A stretch of DNA of 64,000 nt, from contig JAOUMY010000002.1 of NCBI GenBank assembly GCA_029881255.1, positions 186,001-250,000 of the forward strand. Reading direction: 5' to 3'. This stretch comes from Gammaproteobacteria bacterium. GTDB taxonomy: Bacteria; Pseudomonadota; Gammaproteobacteria; S012-40. Of the stretch, positions 47,922-56,559 are shown one piece after another. The stretch's first letter is position 1, and every line of letters begins with the position of its first letter. The position numbers and the translations under genes were made by a program. The notes under the pieces are model-generated. The model saw only the letters and a program-made list of their open reading frames with translations, was not told the DNA's origin and did not search any database.

Positions 47922-48060
47922 AAGTCCCTTGCGTCTACCAATTTCGCCACCCGGGCCACGGGAAAGCGGCCGCCATTATAACCACTTCAACTTCTTATTG
48001 GAAATGATTGTACGAAGGGATTCGCAATTGAAAAAAACATAAAAAAAGGAAAAAAGAAGA

Positions 48061-48134
48061 TGGAGGCTGAGCCCGGAATCGAACCGGGGTACAAGGCTTT
48101 GCAGGCCTCTGCATGACCACTCTGCCACCCAGCC
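48061..48134 (-). tRNA. cysT: tRNA-Cys(GCA)
   Basis: A 74-nt gene with encoded CCA: acceptor GGCTGGG/CTCAGCC, anticodon loop CTGCAAA (anticodon GCA at 48100-48102), T-arm CCCGG TTCGATT CCGGG, discriminator U. Second gene of the Gly-Cys-Leu operon. No interruption. Confidence 0.95.
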
Positions 48135-48256
48135 ATCAAAGAGTGTGGAAGTATAACGTGAGACCGTGGTGATGTCTCCCTATACGGCCTTTGCAAGGCC
48201 CCACAATTCACTACGCTAAAATCAAAAAACCCCGGCAAGCACCGAGGTTTTGAATT

Positions 48257-48332
<76 letters not shown>

Positions 48333-48347
48333 GTCAAGCGAGGACGT

Positions 48348-48375
48348 ATTGTACCTTCAAAACACTCCTTGTCAA
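48348..48375 (-). promoter_or_regulatory. Strong sigma-70 promoter of the tRNA operon
   Basis: Read leftward: TTGACA (-35, 48370-48375), a 16-nt spacer and TACAAT (-10, 48348-48353), then the GC-rich discriminator ACGTCCTCGC before tRNA-Gly. Such a discriminator is typical of stringently controlled stable-RNA promoters. A CCTTGTC/GACAAGG inverted repeat surrounds the -35. Confidence 0.8.
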
Positions 48376-48610
48376 GCCGGTGGACAAGGAATTTCCTTCA
48401 CATATTTTCTCAGCCCAAAGGTAGCGATTTCAGTCGGTTAGCGGCTGGTTTTCGCTCACTATTTGCGCCTGAGCAGGCATTTTTCAGTGCAAAATAATTA
48501 AGTGCTCTATAAGATGCTTCGGGGATAATTCAAGCACTTAACCCAGCCCCCGACCATGTGGACAACAGAATCCACAGCGCGGGAACACTGGCAAGCGTGT
48601 TGGAACAGGG

Positions 48611-49075
48611 GTGAGAAAAGTGAAAAAAACATCCGGGAAAAAACCCGGCTTCAGTTTGGTTGAGCTACTTGCGGTTATTACCATCGCCGGTATTCTTGCC
48701 TCATTCGCCATTCCAGCCTATTACAGTTTTTTGCAACGCGGGTATGTGGCCGATGCCACCTCTAGCCTGACGCGCCTGGCCAACCAGCTGGAATCCAGTT
48801 TTCTCGACAGCCGCAATTATGCCAACGCACAAGGTCAATGCGCGGTTCCCACCGATGACACCAGTGATTATTTCGATATTCAGTGCGCTATCACCGGTCA
48901 AGGTTTGAACCAGTATTTATTGAGCGCGACCACCACCGCTCGTTTTGACCAGGAAAAGACCTACGTCTATAGCCTGGACAATAACGGTCGCCGCCAGACA
49001 CGGGTATTTATCAATAATAGTGAAACTGCCCACCATGAATGTTGGCTGGTGAGCAACAACGGGGCATGTATTTGA
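48611..49075 (+). CDS. Type IV pilin-like protein (cluster 1)
   Basis: The 154-residue protein has a class III (prepilin) signal: a short basic leader ending in Gly (GKKPG) before FSLVELLAVITIAGILASFA, with Glu at +5 of the mature protein. The C-terminal part has two Cys pairs, of which the last (ECWLVSNNGACI) resembles the D-region disulfide of PilE/PilA-type pilins. The GTG at 48611 is given; a second GTG at 48620 with AGGGG 8 nt upstream is equally good. It opens a six-gene set with overlapping reading frames. Its role may be a minor or accessory pilin. Confidence 0.85.
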   Translation: MRKVKKTSGKKPGFSLVELLAVITIAGILASFAIPAYYSFLQRGYVADATSSLTRLANQLESSFLDSRNYANAQGQCAVPTDDTSDYFDIQCAITGQGLNQYLLSATTTARFDQEKTYVYSLDNNGRRQTRVFINNSETAHHECWLVSNNGACI

Positions 49076-49557
49076 TGAGCGCTCGACACAATCAAAGTGG
49101 CTCGTTGATGATCGAATTAGTCATCGTAATGACGATCGTGGTGATACTGGGCAGTGTTGCCATGCCGGATCTACATCGGTTTCTGGTGCGTCGTGACATA
49201 GACAATACACGCTCGATGCTGATTCAGTCCCTGCACTATGCGAAACAGATGGCGCGTGCGGAAAACACCCTGGTCGATGTTCAGGTGGGAAGCAATCGTC
49301 TGACGATCAAGCCACGCAATACAGCACGCGAGATTTCCCGTCAGTTTTCGCAACGCATCAATCTCGTTAGTGCCAATAATACAGTTGGTCTCAGTTTTGT
49401 TTTTCGCCCGATGGGTACGCTGGCCCGCGAAGATGATGACCTGGTCATCGATGCCGACGCGGATTTATTGATTAAGATTCTTCCTCAGGATACCCGTCTG
49501 ACCGGTATCGAAGACAGTGTGGTAATCGGAAATTATGGCAGTCTCGCATCCCGTTAA
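49075..49557 (+). CDS. FimT/GspH-type minor pilin (cluster 1)
   Basis: The ATG overlaps the previous stop (TGATG), giving 160 residues. The prepilin leader is weak: SARHNQSGS|LMIELVIVMTIVVILGSVA has Ser at the +1 side where Phe or Met is usual, but Glu at +5 is kept. The rest follows the GspH/FimT pattern (helix, then RSMLIQSLHYAKQMARAENT). Members start pilus or pseudopilus assembly in the inner membrane. The 3' end overlaps the PilV-type gene by 23 nt. Confidence 0.82.
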   Translation: MSARHNQSGSLMIELVIVMTIVVILGSVAMPDLHRFLVRRDIDNTRSMLIQSLHYAKQMARAENTLVDVQVGSNRLTIKPRNTAREISRQFSQRINLVSANNTVGLSFVFRPMGTLAREDDDLVIDADADLLIKILPQDTRLTGIEDSVVIGNYGSLASR

Positions 49558-49966
49558 TACACAATCAGGATTCACTCTGATCGAAACGCTGGTAGCAATC
49601 ACCGTGCTGACTGTTGGCATGCTCTCGATCTCCATGAATCTCACCCTTGGCCTCAAATCCCGCATCGATACGGAAATCCATTCCGAGGCGATGCAGGTGA
49701 CAGCGCAATATGTGGAACCACTGAGTATCGCAGCAGGATCAGACCTCGAACGTTTTCGTGACTTGATTATGTCGCTCAACACCGTGCCTGCACAGTCGCG
49801 CTATCAGGTATCGATCAATTCAGTCCATGACGCGAAGCAAGTTGATTTGCGTGATGCACCCAGCGGATCCTGGGAACCGCCGTTCACGCTGGTCATGAAC
49901 GTCGCCTATCGCGGCAAGAATAATCTCGCGCTAAACTTTCCCACAACGCATGTCTTCGTGCCATGA
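49535..49966 (+). CDS. PilV-type minor pilin (cluster 1)
   Basis: The 143-residue protein starts with leader MAVSHPVNTQSG, then FTLIETLVAITVLTVGMLSI, the canonical prepilin signal with Glu+5. The pattern LGLKSRIDTEIHSEAMQ after the helix is PilV-like. It overlaps the previous gene by 23 nt and the next (PilW-type) by 4 nt. PilV helps prime pilus assembly with FimU, PilW and PilX in Pseudomonas. Confidence 0.82.
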   Translation: MAVSHPVNTQSGFTLIETLVAITVLTVGMLSISMNLTLGLKSRIDTEIHSEAMQVTAQYVEPLSIAAGSDLERFRDLIMSLNTVPAQSRYQVSINSVHDAKQVDLRDAPSGSWEPPFTLVMNVAYRGKNNLALNFPTTHVFVP

Positions 49967-50664
49967 ACAAAATCACATCGCAACAAGGATTCAGCCTGGT
50001 CGAGATGATGATCGCTATAACCCTGGCGAGTCTAATCACCATCATGGCTTTGTCGATGTATTTCATACAGGACCGCAACATCGGCATCGAAGAAAAGCGC
50101 AGCGGTAATATCACGCTTAGCGAAACAAGTTATAGCTCGCTTAGTCGCTTATTGCGTCACGCCTTGAGCAATACCGTCACGATTAATTATGGCAATGGTC
50201 GGCTAAATACCGCCAATAATGACTCGCCAGAAATTAGCAGCGATGAAATGACCGTAGATTTTTCATTGCCGCCAAACTATCCCATCTGGCCAAATGATAA
50301 ACTTCCGTATGACAAACCATGGGTTCGACTGCATTGGTCAAACAGACCACAGGCCGATGCGCCGTACAGCATTACTATTGCTACCGCTGCCAACCCTGCG
50401 GATCTTGCGAATGCAACGCCCGGCAAACTCACACCTGATGAGGGTGAAAATCTGATCGCCAATCTGGACTTCTGGCCACTCGATGCAAACGGAAATGTTC
50501 AGGCCTCGCCCCAGGCCGCGGCCCCCGGTGGTTACCTTTTGTCTGTCACCTCACGCACCACGATACCGGATCAAAACTATCAGCATCCACGCCTGGCGCA
50601 GAACAATCCCCTGGCGCAATTTCGCACCCACTCCCTGCAGGGCGTGGTTTCGCCGAGGAATTAA
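49963..50664 (+). CDS. PilW-type minor pilin (cluster 1)
   Basis: The 233-residue protein has the prepilin signal QQG|FSLVEMMIAITLASLITIMA and the extended globular domain typical of PilW (SYSSLSRLLRHALSNTV). It overlaps PilV by 4 nt, and the PilX-type gene starts 3 nt later. It lacks the cysteine pairs seen in cluster 2 PilW, so the two are not recent copies. Confidence 0.82.
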   Translation: MNKITSQQGFSLVEMMIAITLASLITIMALSMYFIQDRNIGIEEKRSGNITLSETSYSSLSRLLRHALSNTVTINYGNGRLNTANNDSPEISSDEMTVDFSLPPNYPIWPNDKLPYDKPWVRLHWSNRPQADAPYSITIATAANPADLANATPGKLTPDEGENLIANLDFWPLDANGNVQASPQAAAPGGYLLSVTSRTTIPDQNYQHPRLAQNNPLAQFRTHSLQGVVSPRN

Positions 50665-50667
50665 GCG

Positions 50668-51402
50668 ATGAAGCAACAGGGTTTTATACTTATATTCGTC
50701 GCGTTAATTCTGATGGCCTTGAGCCTGGTTTCGATCAGGTATTTCAACGGCTCTATCGGCGCGAAAAAAATTGCCGCTTATAATCGCGATGCAGAAGAAT
50801 CTTTTATGTTCGCCGAAGGGGCTCTCAATACCGTATACGGTGGCTTTGTTTACAAAGCAGATTTCAATCAGGATGGCACCATCGACAAAGATGCAGCAAT
50901 CAATCTGGACCAGCCCTCCCCCTTGCCGAATCCCTATATGTATTTTGTCTCAGCAGAAAACAAGATCGTGCAGACCATCCCATCGATACTGCAACGCATA
51001 GCGGATGGTGAAGCACGCGGGCGCGGCAATAGCGTTAATGGCGCGATTGTTCCGGCAACTGCCACAACTTTGAAAATCGATGATTTGTTTGGCGATACCG
51101 TCAGACCGATTTTGTTTACACAGGACGCAACTGGCCTGCAACAGGTCACGGGGAGCACCTGGGCGAATCTTGACAATGAAAACGCCAGGGCTGCTACCTG
51201 GATAGAAATCATACGCGACACCTATCAGCCTAATCGCCTTTATTTGTTTGTGCAGTCCATGGCCCAGGTCGGTGATTCGCGCAGTTATATACAACGTTAT
51301 ATCGGCGAATATACCGATACCATTGGACACCAGGTAAGTGCATTGACGGAAGCCAACCCGCATCCAGCAAGCAGCAACAGGGAGCGTCACCATGATGACT
51401 AA
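50668..51402 (+). CDS. PilX-type minor pilin (cluster 1)
   Basis: The 244-residue protein begins MKQQG|FILIFVALILMALSLVSI. PilX-type leaders often lack Glu+5, as here, and keep the AEESFMFAEGALN segment after the helix. It overlaps the following 635-residue gene by 11 nt. In known systems PilX partners with the tip adhesin PilY1. Confidence 0.8.
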   Translation: MKQQGFILIFVALILMALSLVSIRYFNGSIGAKKIAAYNRDAEESFMFAEGALNTVYGGFVYKADFNQDGTIDKDAAINLDQPSPLPNPYMYFVSAENKIVQTIPSILQRIADGEARGRGNSVNGAIVPATATTLKIDDLFGDTVRPILFTQDATGLQQVTGSTWANLDNENARAATWIEIIRDTYQPNRLYLFVQSMAQVGDSRSYIQRYIGEYTDTIGHQVSALTEANPHPASSNRERHHDD

Positions 51403-53299
51403 ACAGAGAATTTTTATTGTATTGCTTTTGCTTGCTCTTACACCGTCGCTTGCAATGGCATCCTCAGAGCGTGAGAAGAAGAACAAGAATCCCGGCAGTC
51501 TGATTATCGACAACAGCCTGGGAAAACCTGGAAGCATGGGCATTACCACGAATATGCGTGTCGGTCTGGACGACGATAGCGATGACCATCACCGTGGCGA
51601 TATCGAAGAGTGCGAGAACGAGCACGACACGATTTCTCGATCATGTAATAGCTTCGAGTTGGAAGACGGCGCAGACCTGCAGGTAATCCAACGCAACACA
51701 CAAGACCAGCTCCGTATCGAGAGCGGCGTGTTTAACACCGAGTCCACCAGTTACAATAATTTCGGCACCGACAATCAACTACGCCTGTTTGAAAACGAAA
51801 ACCACTTATTCGATATCGCACGTTTTCGCGAAGCGGCGAAGAAACTTAGCCTGATCACTACCACAGCCGAACCGTTTACCTATGGCAATATCACCTGGAA
51901 ACAGTTTATCGATAACGTCGCCCATGCGCGCACCATGCACGGCATCGTGCGCGTCGAGATACCGTTGCAGCGCTTAAGCGATGTCCCGCGTTCATCAAAC
52001 GAAGAGCATCGTTATCGCAGTCGCAGCGGCAAGCGTTACGGATTTTGTGGCAAGGAAAAAATCGAAAAATGTGGTTGCGGGCCGGGAACGAAAAGAGAAG
52101 GCGGTGACGATGACGACTACGATGAAACTCACATCAAACCCGGCGAAAAAATTTGCGATATTAAGATTCCCAGCTTTGCACGCATAGACGTACGCGGCTC
52201 CATACTCTTTGAATGGGTGGATTGCGATACGCGTGAACCGATCGCCCTGGAAGACCTGCCAGAAAAATCCGAAGATTTGCAGATCAAGGTTTCGGTTCCC
52301 CTCAGTATCAATCCTGCGCTTGCGGATACGGATACCAGTATGAAGAACACGCTTGCGATAGCCGCGCTGACGGCGGGCAAAAGCTGCGGCCCTGGCAGGC
52401 CGTGCAGCTTCCCGTTCGAAGTGCCTTTAAGCGCATCTTCCTTGCTGCCACCGGCCAGCGATTCGCGATTTCACCAGTTATTTAGCGCGTCCGAATATGC
52501 GGCCTTAAGCCACCCGATGCGCTATGGCTCGCTTATGCCTAGCGGCTATACCAAGGGTTGGGTCGAGGCCTTTCAAACTTTGGGCATCACCGGCGCGAAG
52601 TGGCGCAGCTATGGATTTCAAACACCGACGTCTGATAGTGCGATCATCAATGCAGAAGATATTCACGTTCAAAACAACACACCATTTGAAGACATTCCCG
52701 TGTATATGTATACCGGCGGTCTGTTCAAACTCGAACACCACATCAATATCTCGGGGCTGCTATATATTCCGCGCGCATTAGATCTCGAACAAGAAGGCAT
52801 TGAACTGGAACGCAAAGTCAAAAAACACGATGAGGAATACGAAAGAGAAGACGACCACTATCGTGAATATAGCCACTTCAAACGGGTCTATCGTTCCGAA
52901 AGCGAATACCATGACCACGAATATTCCAGTTGTCCGAAAAAGACAGAACACTACGAAACAGAGATTCCTGCCAAACAATATATCAGTGGCGCAATTGTAG
53001 TACGTGATGGTTTTTCAATTGAAGTGGAAGACGGTGGTGGCGCAACAATCATCGCTAATGATCCGGCTACCTATGACAATATGCGCGGTTCAGGAGGCAG
53101 TCATATGGCGAAAGGATTTGTTGCGTTTAAAAAGGAAACTACCGCATCACCGGGAAATTCGGGAGGAAATAATCCCAGCTCAGGAAGTGGAAATCAGAAC
53201 GGCTCTAACAATGATGATCAAAACAACAACGGCAATACCGGTCCTTCAACAGGGAACCGTCCAACCTTACCCTTGTGGATGGAAATTAGACCACGCTAG
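51392..53299 (+). CDS. Large exported protein in the PilY1 position, unknown function
   Basis: The 635-residue protein has a signal peptide (MMTKQRIFIVLLLLALTPSLAMA). It has no recognised PilY1 beta-propeller or calcium site. It is rich in charged residues and contains a cysteine-rich patch (FCGKEKIEKCGCGPG; about 207-230), a His/Glu/Tyr-rich stretch (about 470-525) and a Gly/Asn/Ser tail ending in LPLWMEIRPR. The 11-nt overlap with PilX and GGGAG upstream place it at the end of the minor pilin operon, the slot where pilY1 occurs in Pseudomonas. A secreted partner of the pilus tip is inferred. It has no membrane anchor. Confidence 0.6.
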   Translation: MMTKQRIFIVLLLLALTPSLAMASSEREKKNKNPGSLIIDNSLGKPGSMGITTNMRVGLDDDSDDHHRGDIEECENEHDTISRSCNSFELEDGADLQVIQRNTQDQLRIESGVFNTESTSYNNFGTDNQLRLFENENHLFDIARFREAAKKLSLITTTAEPFTYGNITWKQFIDNVAHARTMHGIVRVEIPLQRLSDVPRSSNEEHRYRSRSGKRYGFCGKEKIEKCGCGPGTKREGGDDDDYDETHIKPGEKICDIKIPSFARIDVRGSILFEWVDCDTREPIALEDLPEKSEDLQIKVSVPLSINPALADTDTSMKNTLAIAALTAGKSCGPGRPCSFPFEVPLSASSLLPPASDSRFHQLFSASEYAALSHPMRYGSLMPSGYTKGWVEAFQTLGITGAKWRSYGFQTPTSDSAIINAEDIHVQNNTPFEDIPVYMYTGGLFKLEHHINISGLLYIPRALDLEQEGIELERKVKKHDEEYEREDDHYREYSHFKRVYRSESEYHDHEYSSCPKKTEHYETEIPAKQYISGAIVVRDGFSIEVEDGGGATIIANDPATYDNMRGSGGSHMAKGFVAFKKETTASPGNSGGNNPSSGSGNQNGSNNDDQNNNGNTGPSTGNRPTLPLWMEIRPR

Positions 53300-53385
53300 T
53301 TTTCTTAATGGATATCTGGTAGACGCTGCGATGATTTTCTCATTACCGTCTAAACCCGTGAGCCTCAACTCATTCCAGATTTACC

Positions 53386-53805
53386 TTAGTTCCAGCAATC
53401 CTGATTGGCATTGGGCGCAGTAGTCACCGGTCCGTTATGATTAATCACGAAATTACCACAGGTATCATTGACCTGATCCGTCCCCGCAACTGCTGAGGCC
53501 GATACTTCAAAAGTTAGTGCCGTCGATTTAGTACTATCGATTTGAATATCGTAGAAACCCGCTGTGGTTTGTATCGTCGCAGTTGTGTAACCAAGTTGAG
53601 TTAAGCTACTCGCGTAGTTAGGGCTGTTCAGGCGAAAGCGTTCCTGTGCCAGGGCAACTTCCAATAAAATCGAAACCGCCTCGGCGCGACGACCATCACG
53701 CACCTGATTGATATAGTTCGGATAAGCGATAGCGGCAATAATACCAACGATCGCAATTACCAGCATAATCTCTATTAGTGAAAATCCGCTGCTTCTACTT
53801 TTCAT
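53386..53805 (-). CDS. PilE-like type IV pilin, minus strand
   Basis: Start set at MKSRSSG, 8 nt after GGAAA; a longer frame adds MRKLH. The 139-residue protein has a textbook prepilin signal (SSG|FSLIEIMLVIAIVGIIAAIA). The globular part follows the PilE/ComP minor pilin pattern with YPNYINQVRDGRRAEA and LLEVALAQERFRLNSPNYA. A C-terminal disulfide-type Cys pair (DTCGNF...QDCWN) matches the D-region. It stands alone between the two plus-strand minor pilin sets and may be separately expressed. Confidence 0.9.
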   Translation of the reverse strand: MKSRSSGFSLIEIMLVIAIVGIIAAIAYPNYINQVRDGRRAEAVSILLEVALAQERFRLNSPNYASSLTQLGYTTATIQTTAGFYDIQIDSTKSTALTFEVSASAVAGTDQVNDTCGNFVINHNGPVTTAPNANQDCWN

Positions 53806-53957
53806 ATGTAATTTCCGCAATTCTGTCTTACCAACTAGCCCGATACTTGTTACGGTTCGCGTCCTAAAAACTTAAGCTTTTGCCTCAATAGACGAAATCA
53901 AGAACACAAGTCATCAATTTTGGCTACCCATTGGATTCAAGCAGGTTTTAAGGACCA

Positions 53958-54491
53958 ATGATGTTAAACACCACGCAAATTCACAAACAACACGCATTTA
54001 CCATGCTGGAATTACTCATTACCATTGCCGTATTGGGAATCCTGCTATCGGTTGCGATACCCTCTTTCTCCGGAATGACGGAGCGGTACCGCCTGAAAAC
54101 GATGATAGAAACCGTGGTGGAGGACTTGCAATTTGCACGAAGCAAGGCGGTAACTGATAACACCAACATCTTTGTCAGTGTGTCCACCGGCAGTACCTGG
54201 TGTTACGGTATCAGTAGCACGGCCGCATGCGACTGCAGTACGGGTACTACATGCGACTTAAAGAAAGTTGGCTTCGGTGATTTCAATGGTTTGTCTATAG
54301 ATGGAACGAATACCGATGTGAGCAACATCACATATGGGCCAATTGGTGTTTCCAATTTCATCACAGGTGGTGGACGCATCGAATTTCGTACAACAAATCT
54401 GACCGCTCGAATCAACATCAATGCGATCGGCCGTTTGCAAACCTGCTCCGATGACATACCCAGTCTTGGAAGCGCACTGGTGGATTGTTAG
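53958..54491 (+). CDS. FimT/GspH-type minor pilin (cluster 2)
   Basis: The 177-residue protein has leader HKQHA|FTMLELLITIAVLGILLSVA with Glu+5; the -1 residue is Ala rather than Gly, an accepted but less common processing site. FimT features follow: IPSFSGMTERYRLKTMIE and LQFARSKAVTDNTNI. It has six Cys, including CDCSTGTTC. It begins the second set and is separated by 133 nt from the PilW-type gene. Confidence 0.85.
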   Translation: MMLNTTQIHKQHAFTMLELLITIAVLGILLSVAIPSFSGMTERYRLKTMIETVVEDLQFARSKAVTDNTNIFVSVSTGSTWCYGISSTAACDCSTGTTCDLKKVGFGDFNGLSIDGTNTDVSNITYGPIGVSNFITGGGRIEFRTTNLTARININAIGRLQTCSDDIPSLGSALVDC

Positions 54492-54624
54492 AACTGGCCC
54501 AGCAAATTGTAAAAAAATATGTGATATACCCCTCTAAAATTGAAATAACCGGACGCTAACAAGGTATGAAGAACCGTCTCCGCTCAGCGTAGACGGGACT
54601 ATTGGTTCTAACTCATTGAAGTAG

Positions 54625-55395
54625 ATGAATATGAACAGTTACCTACCACAGCAAACGGCACAATCAGGCTTTAGCCTGTTAGAGATGATGATTGCATCAT
54701 CCCTGGGCACGCTCATTATTATGGGTTTGCTACAGGTGTTTGCGAGTAATGTTCGTACCAATAGTGATGCCATCTTGAGTACCAAGATGACTCAGGAATT
54801 GCGTGCAACAATGGACTTTATTACTACCGAAGTTCGTCGTGCAGGCTATTGGAGCGCTTCGCCTGCGCCCGCCGGATCTGTCAATCCCTATGGTATCCAT
54901 GAAATTAATCAGACATGTTTACTGTACAGCTACGACACCACCGCTGCTACGACACCGGTCACAACGACAAACAGAGGTTTTCGCCTCAACACCACCACGA
55001 ATACGATAGAGTGGATACAAAGCAGCACGCCAGTCGACTGCGCCTCCGGCGCCTGGACGCCGATTACGATTCCATCGATGGTAACCGTAACCGCTGTGAA
55101 TTTTTCACTAAATTCTAACTCTGCCTGTATGAATGCAACCACCGGCGGTGACTGCGATCCATGCAATGGCGCAACCGCAGTATGGGCAGTAAACGATGTT
55201 CTGCACTATACACGCGGTATCAATGTCATTGTGGCAGCACAATTGACTAATGCACCGACAGTGTCGATGGCATTGCAGGAAACGATTTCCATCAGAAACC
55301 CTGAGTCTGGCGCGGCAACGGCTGCCGGACCGGCCAATACCAGTTTATGTGGTTTTAAACTTCCACTTCAGACACCAGCGATGATACGGATATGA
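54625..55395 (+). CDS. PilW-type minor pilin (cluster 2)
   Basis: The 256-residue protein carries prepilin signal AQSG|FSLLEMMIASSLGTLIIMG and PilW features such as KMTQELRATMDFITTEVRRAGYW. Several Cys (TCLL, VDCAS, CDPC) suggest disulfides. The stop overlaps the PilX-type start by 4 nt. Confidence 0.87.
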   Translation: MNMNSYLPQQTAQSGFSLLEMMIASSLGTLIIMGLLQVFASNVRTNSDAILSTKMTQELRATMDFITTEVRRAGYWSASPAPAGSVNPYGIHEINQTCLLYSYDTTAATTPVTTTNRGFRLNTTTNTIEWIQSSTPVDCASGAWTPITIPSMVTVTAVNFSLNSNSACMNATTGGDCDPCNGATAVWAVNDVLHYTRGINVIVAAQLTNAPTVSMALQETISIRNPESGAATAAGPANTSLCGFKLPLQTPAMIRI

Positions 55396-56549
55396 AGTCT
55401 ATGAAGCCTTTAAACGCGATACAAAAGCAGTCTGGTTCCGTCACACTTGTAATGACGGCGATCATTTTGTTCCTCTTGAGCATGGTATCGGTATTCGCCG
55501 CGCGTATTATTACGACAGACTATCGCATCAACGCCAATCACTATCGCGCCAAGCAGTTGTTTGACGCAGCGCAAGCAGGTATCGACCAGGCAATAAGTAC
55601 ACTGGATCGCCAGGCCATTAACGCGAATATCGGTAGCACCGATATATTCTCCGGTGGTCCACATACACTGTGTCCTCAAATACAAGCAGGACAAACAGAG
55701 TTTTACTGCGCAACCGATGCCAGTGGCACCATTGGTTTAGCCGTATTGCGCGCGCAATACAATCCTGTTCTTGTCGGTGATACCTCGCAATTAACACTAA
55801 CGATCAACGCATTCTCCCCCAATGCCAATATTGCGGGAGGCATTACAGCGAACAAGACGTTTACTCAGATTGTTCAGTTCAGCCCACTGATTCCAAACCC
55901 ACCACCAGGTCCACTGACCGTACTTGGAGATATCAATGCAGCGGGTGTCAGGCTGACGAATACCAATACCGACATTGCAGCATGGTCAGGTGGCGCGGCA
56001 GTAGCTCCGCCTAACACCTTCGTAAAAACCGGTACTGGCATCTATCCTTCCGACACCAATCTTGCGGCCCTGGGCATTGATCCGGCGCAAGGTATGTTCG
56101 ACAACTTTGTCGGCTTTAATAAGGCCATCGTCCGTCGCCATGCACGCACGATTAATTGTACAGGTGGCTGTACCGATACAAACGCCGATATTCAGAAAAT
56201 CGCAACATCAACCGGCGGCACGTACTGGCTCGCTGGTGATCTCGTTCTAAATTCTAATACTGTGCTTGGCACGTCACAGAATCCCATTGTTTTGATCATG
56301 GAAGGCAATCTGACCCTGTCCAAGAAAAACGACACGATTAATGGCCTGGTTTACAAAATTGGTGACTGGATCGATACCGGCAGCAAGGGCACGATCAACG
56401 GCGCACTTATTGTCGAAGGTAGCTTTACCGAAACAGGCAATATGGACGTCTGGTACGGCGATCTCTTATTAGGCACACCGCAGATTAGCAATCTCAATAT
56501 GGTTGGTATGTATACCTCGGTTGCTGGTAGCTGGCGCGACTTCTTTTAA
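55392..56549 (+). CDS. PilX-type minor pilin with large globular domain (cluster 2)
   Basis: The 385-residue protein opens with KQSGSVTLVMTAIILFLLSM, a PilX-type prepilin segment without Glu+5, followed by RAKQLFDAAQAGIDQAISTLD. At 385 residues it is about twice the usual PilX length. The C-terminal half (about 215-380) is a repetitive beta-rich region with QNPIVLIMEGNLTLSKK and GTINGALIVEGSFTETGN, resembling a parallel beta-helix or polymer-binding domain. It lies between PilW and the first PilV-like paralogue, with a 10-nt gap. Confidence 0.8.
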   Translation: MKSMKPLNAIQKQSGSVTLVMTAIILFLLSMVSVFAARIITTDYRINANHYRAKQLFDAAQAGIDQAISTLDRQAINANIGSTDIFSGGPHTLCPQIQAGQTEFYCATDASGTIGLAVLRAQYNPVLVGDTSQLTLTINAFSPNANIAGGITANKTFTQIVQFSPLIPNPPPGPLTVLGDINAAGVRLTNTNTDIAAWSGGAAVAPPNTFVKTGTGIYPSDTNLAALGIDPAQGMFDNFVGFNKAIVRRHARTINCTGGCTDTNADIQKIATSTGGTYWLAGDLVLNSNTVLGTSQNPIVLIMEGNLTLSKKNDTINGLVYKIGDWIDTGSKGTINGALIVEGSFTETGNMDVWYGDLLLGTPQISNLNMVGMYTSVAGSWRDFF

Positions 56550-56559
56550 TCAGTACGGT

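Larger units (their letters stand above)
47184..47956 (-). tRNA. leuZ: tRNA-Leu(UAA), interrupted by a group I intron
   Basis: Exon 1 is 47922-47956 and exon 2 is 47184-47236. Joined, they make an 88-nt class II tRNA with CCA encoded: 7-bp acceptor stem GCCCGGG/CCCGGGC, anticodon stem AGGGA/TCCCT with loop CTTAAAA, long variable arm CGGAT...ATCCG and T-arm GCCGG TTCGACT CCGGC. The anticodon UAA is split, with U34 the last base of exon 1 and A35 the first anticodon base after the intron. It is the third gene of a Gly-Cys-Leu operon equivalent to E. coli glyW-cysT-leuZ. The cell needs splicing to read UUA codons unless another copy exists. Confidence 0.95.

Noticed and set aside
48464-48486. 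GCCTGAGCAGGC-ATTTTT hairpin as a terminator
   Set aside because: No plus-strand gene ends upstream of it, so a role as terminator is not supported; the stem is only five base pairs.
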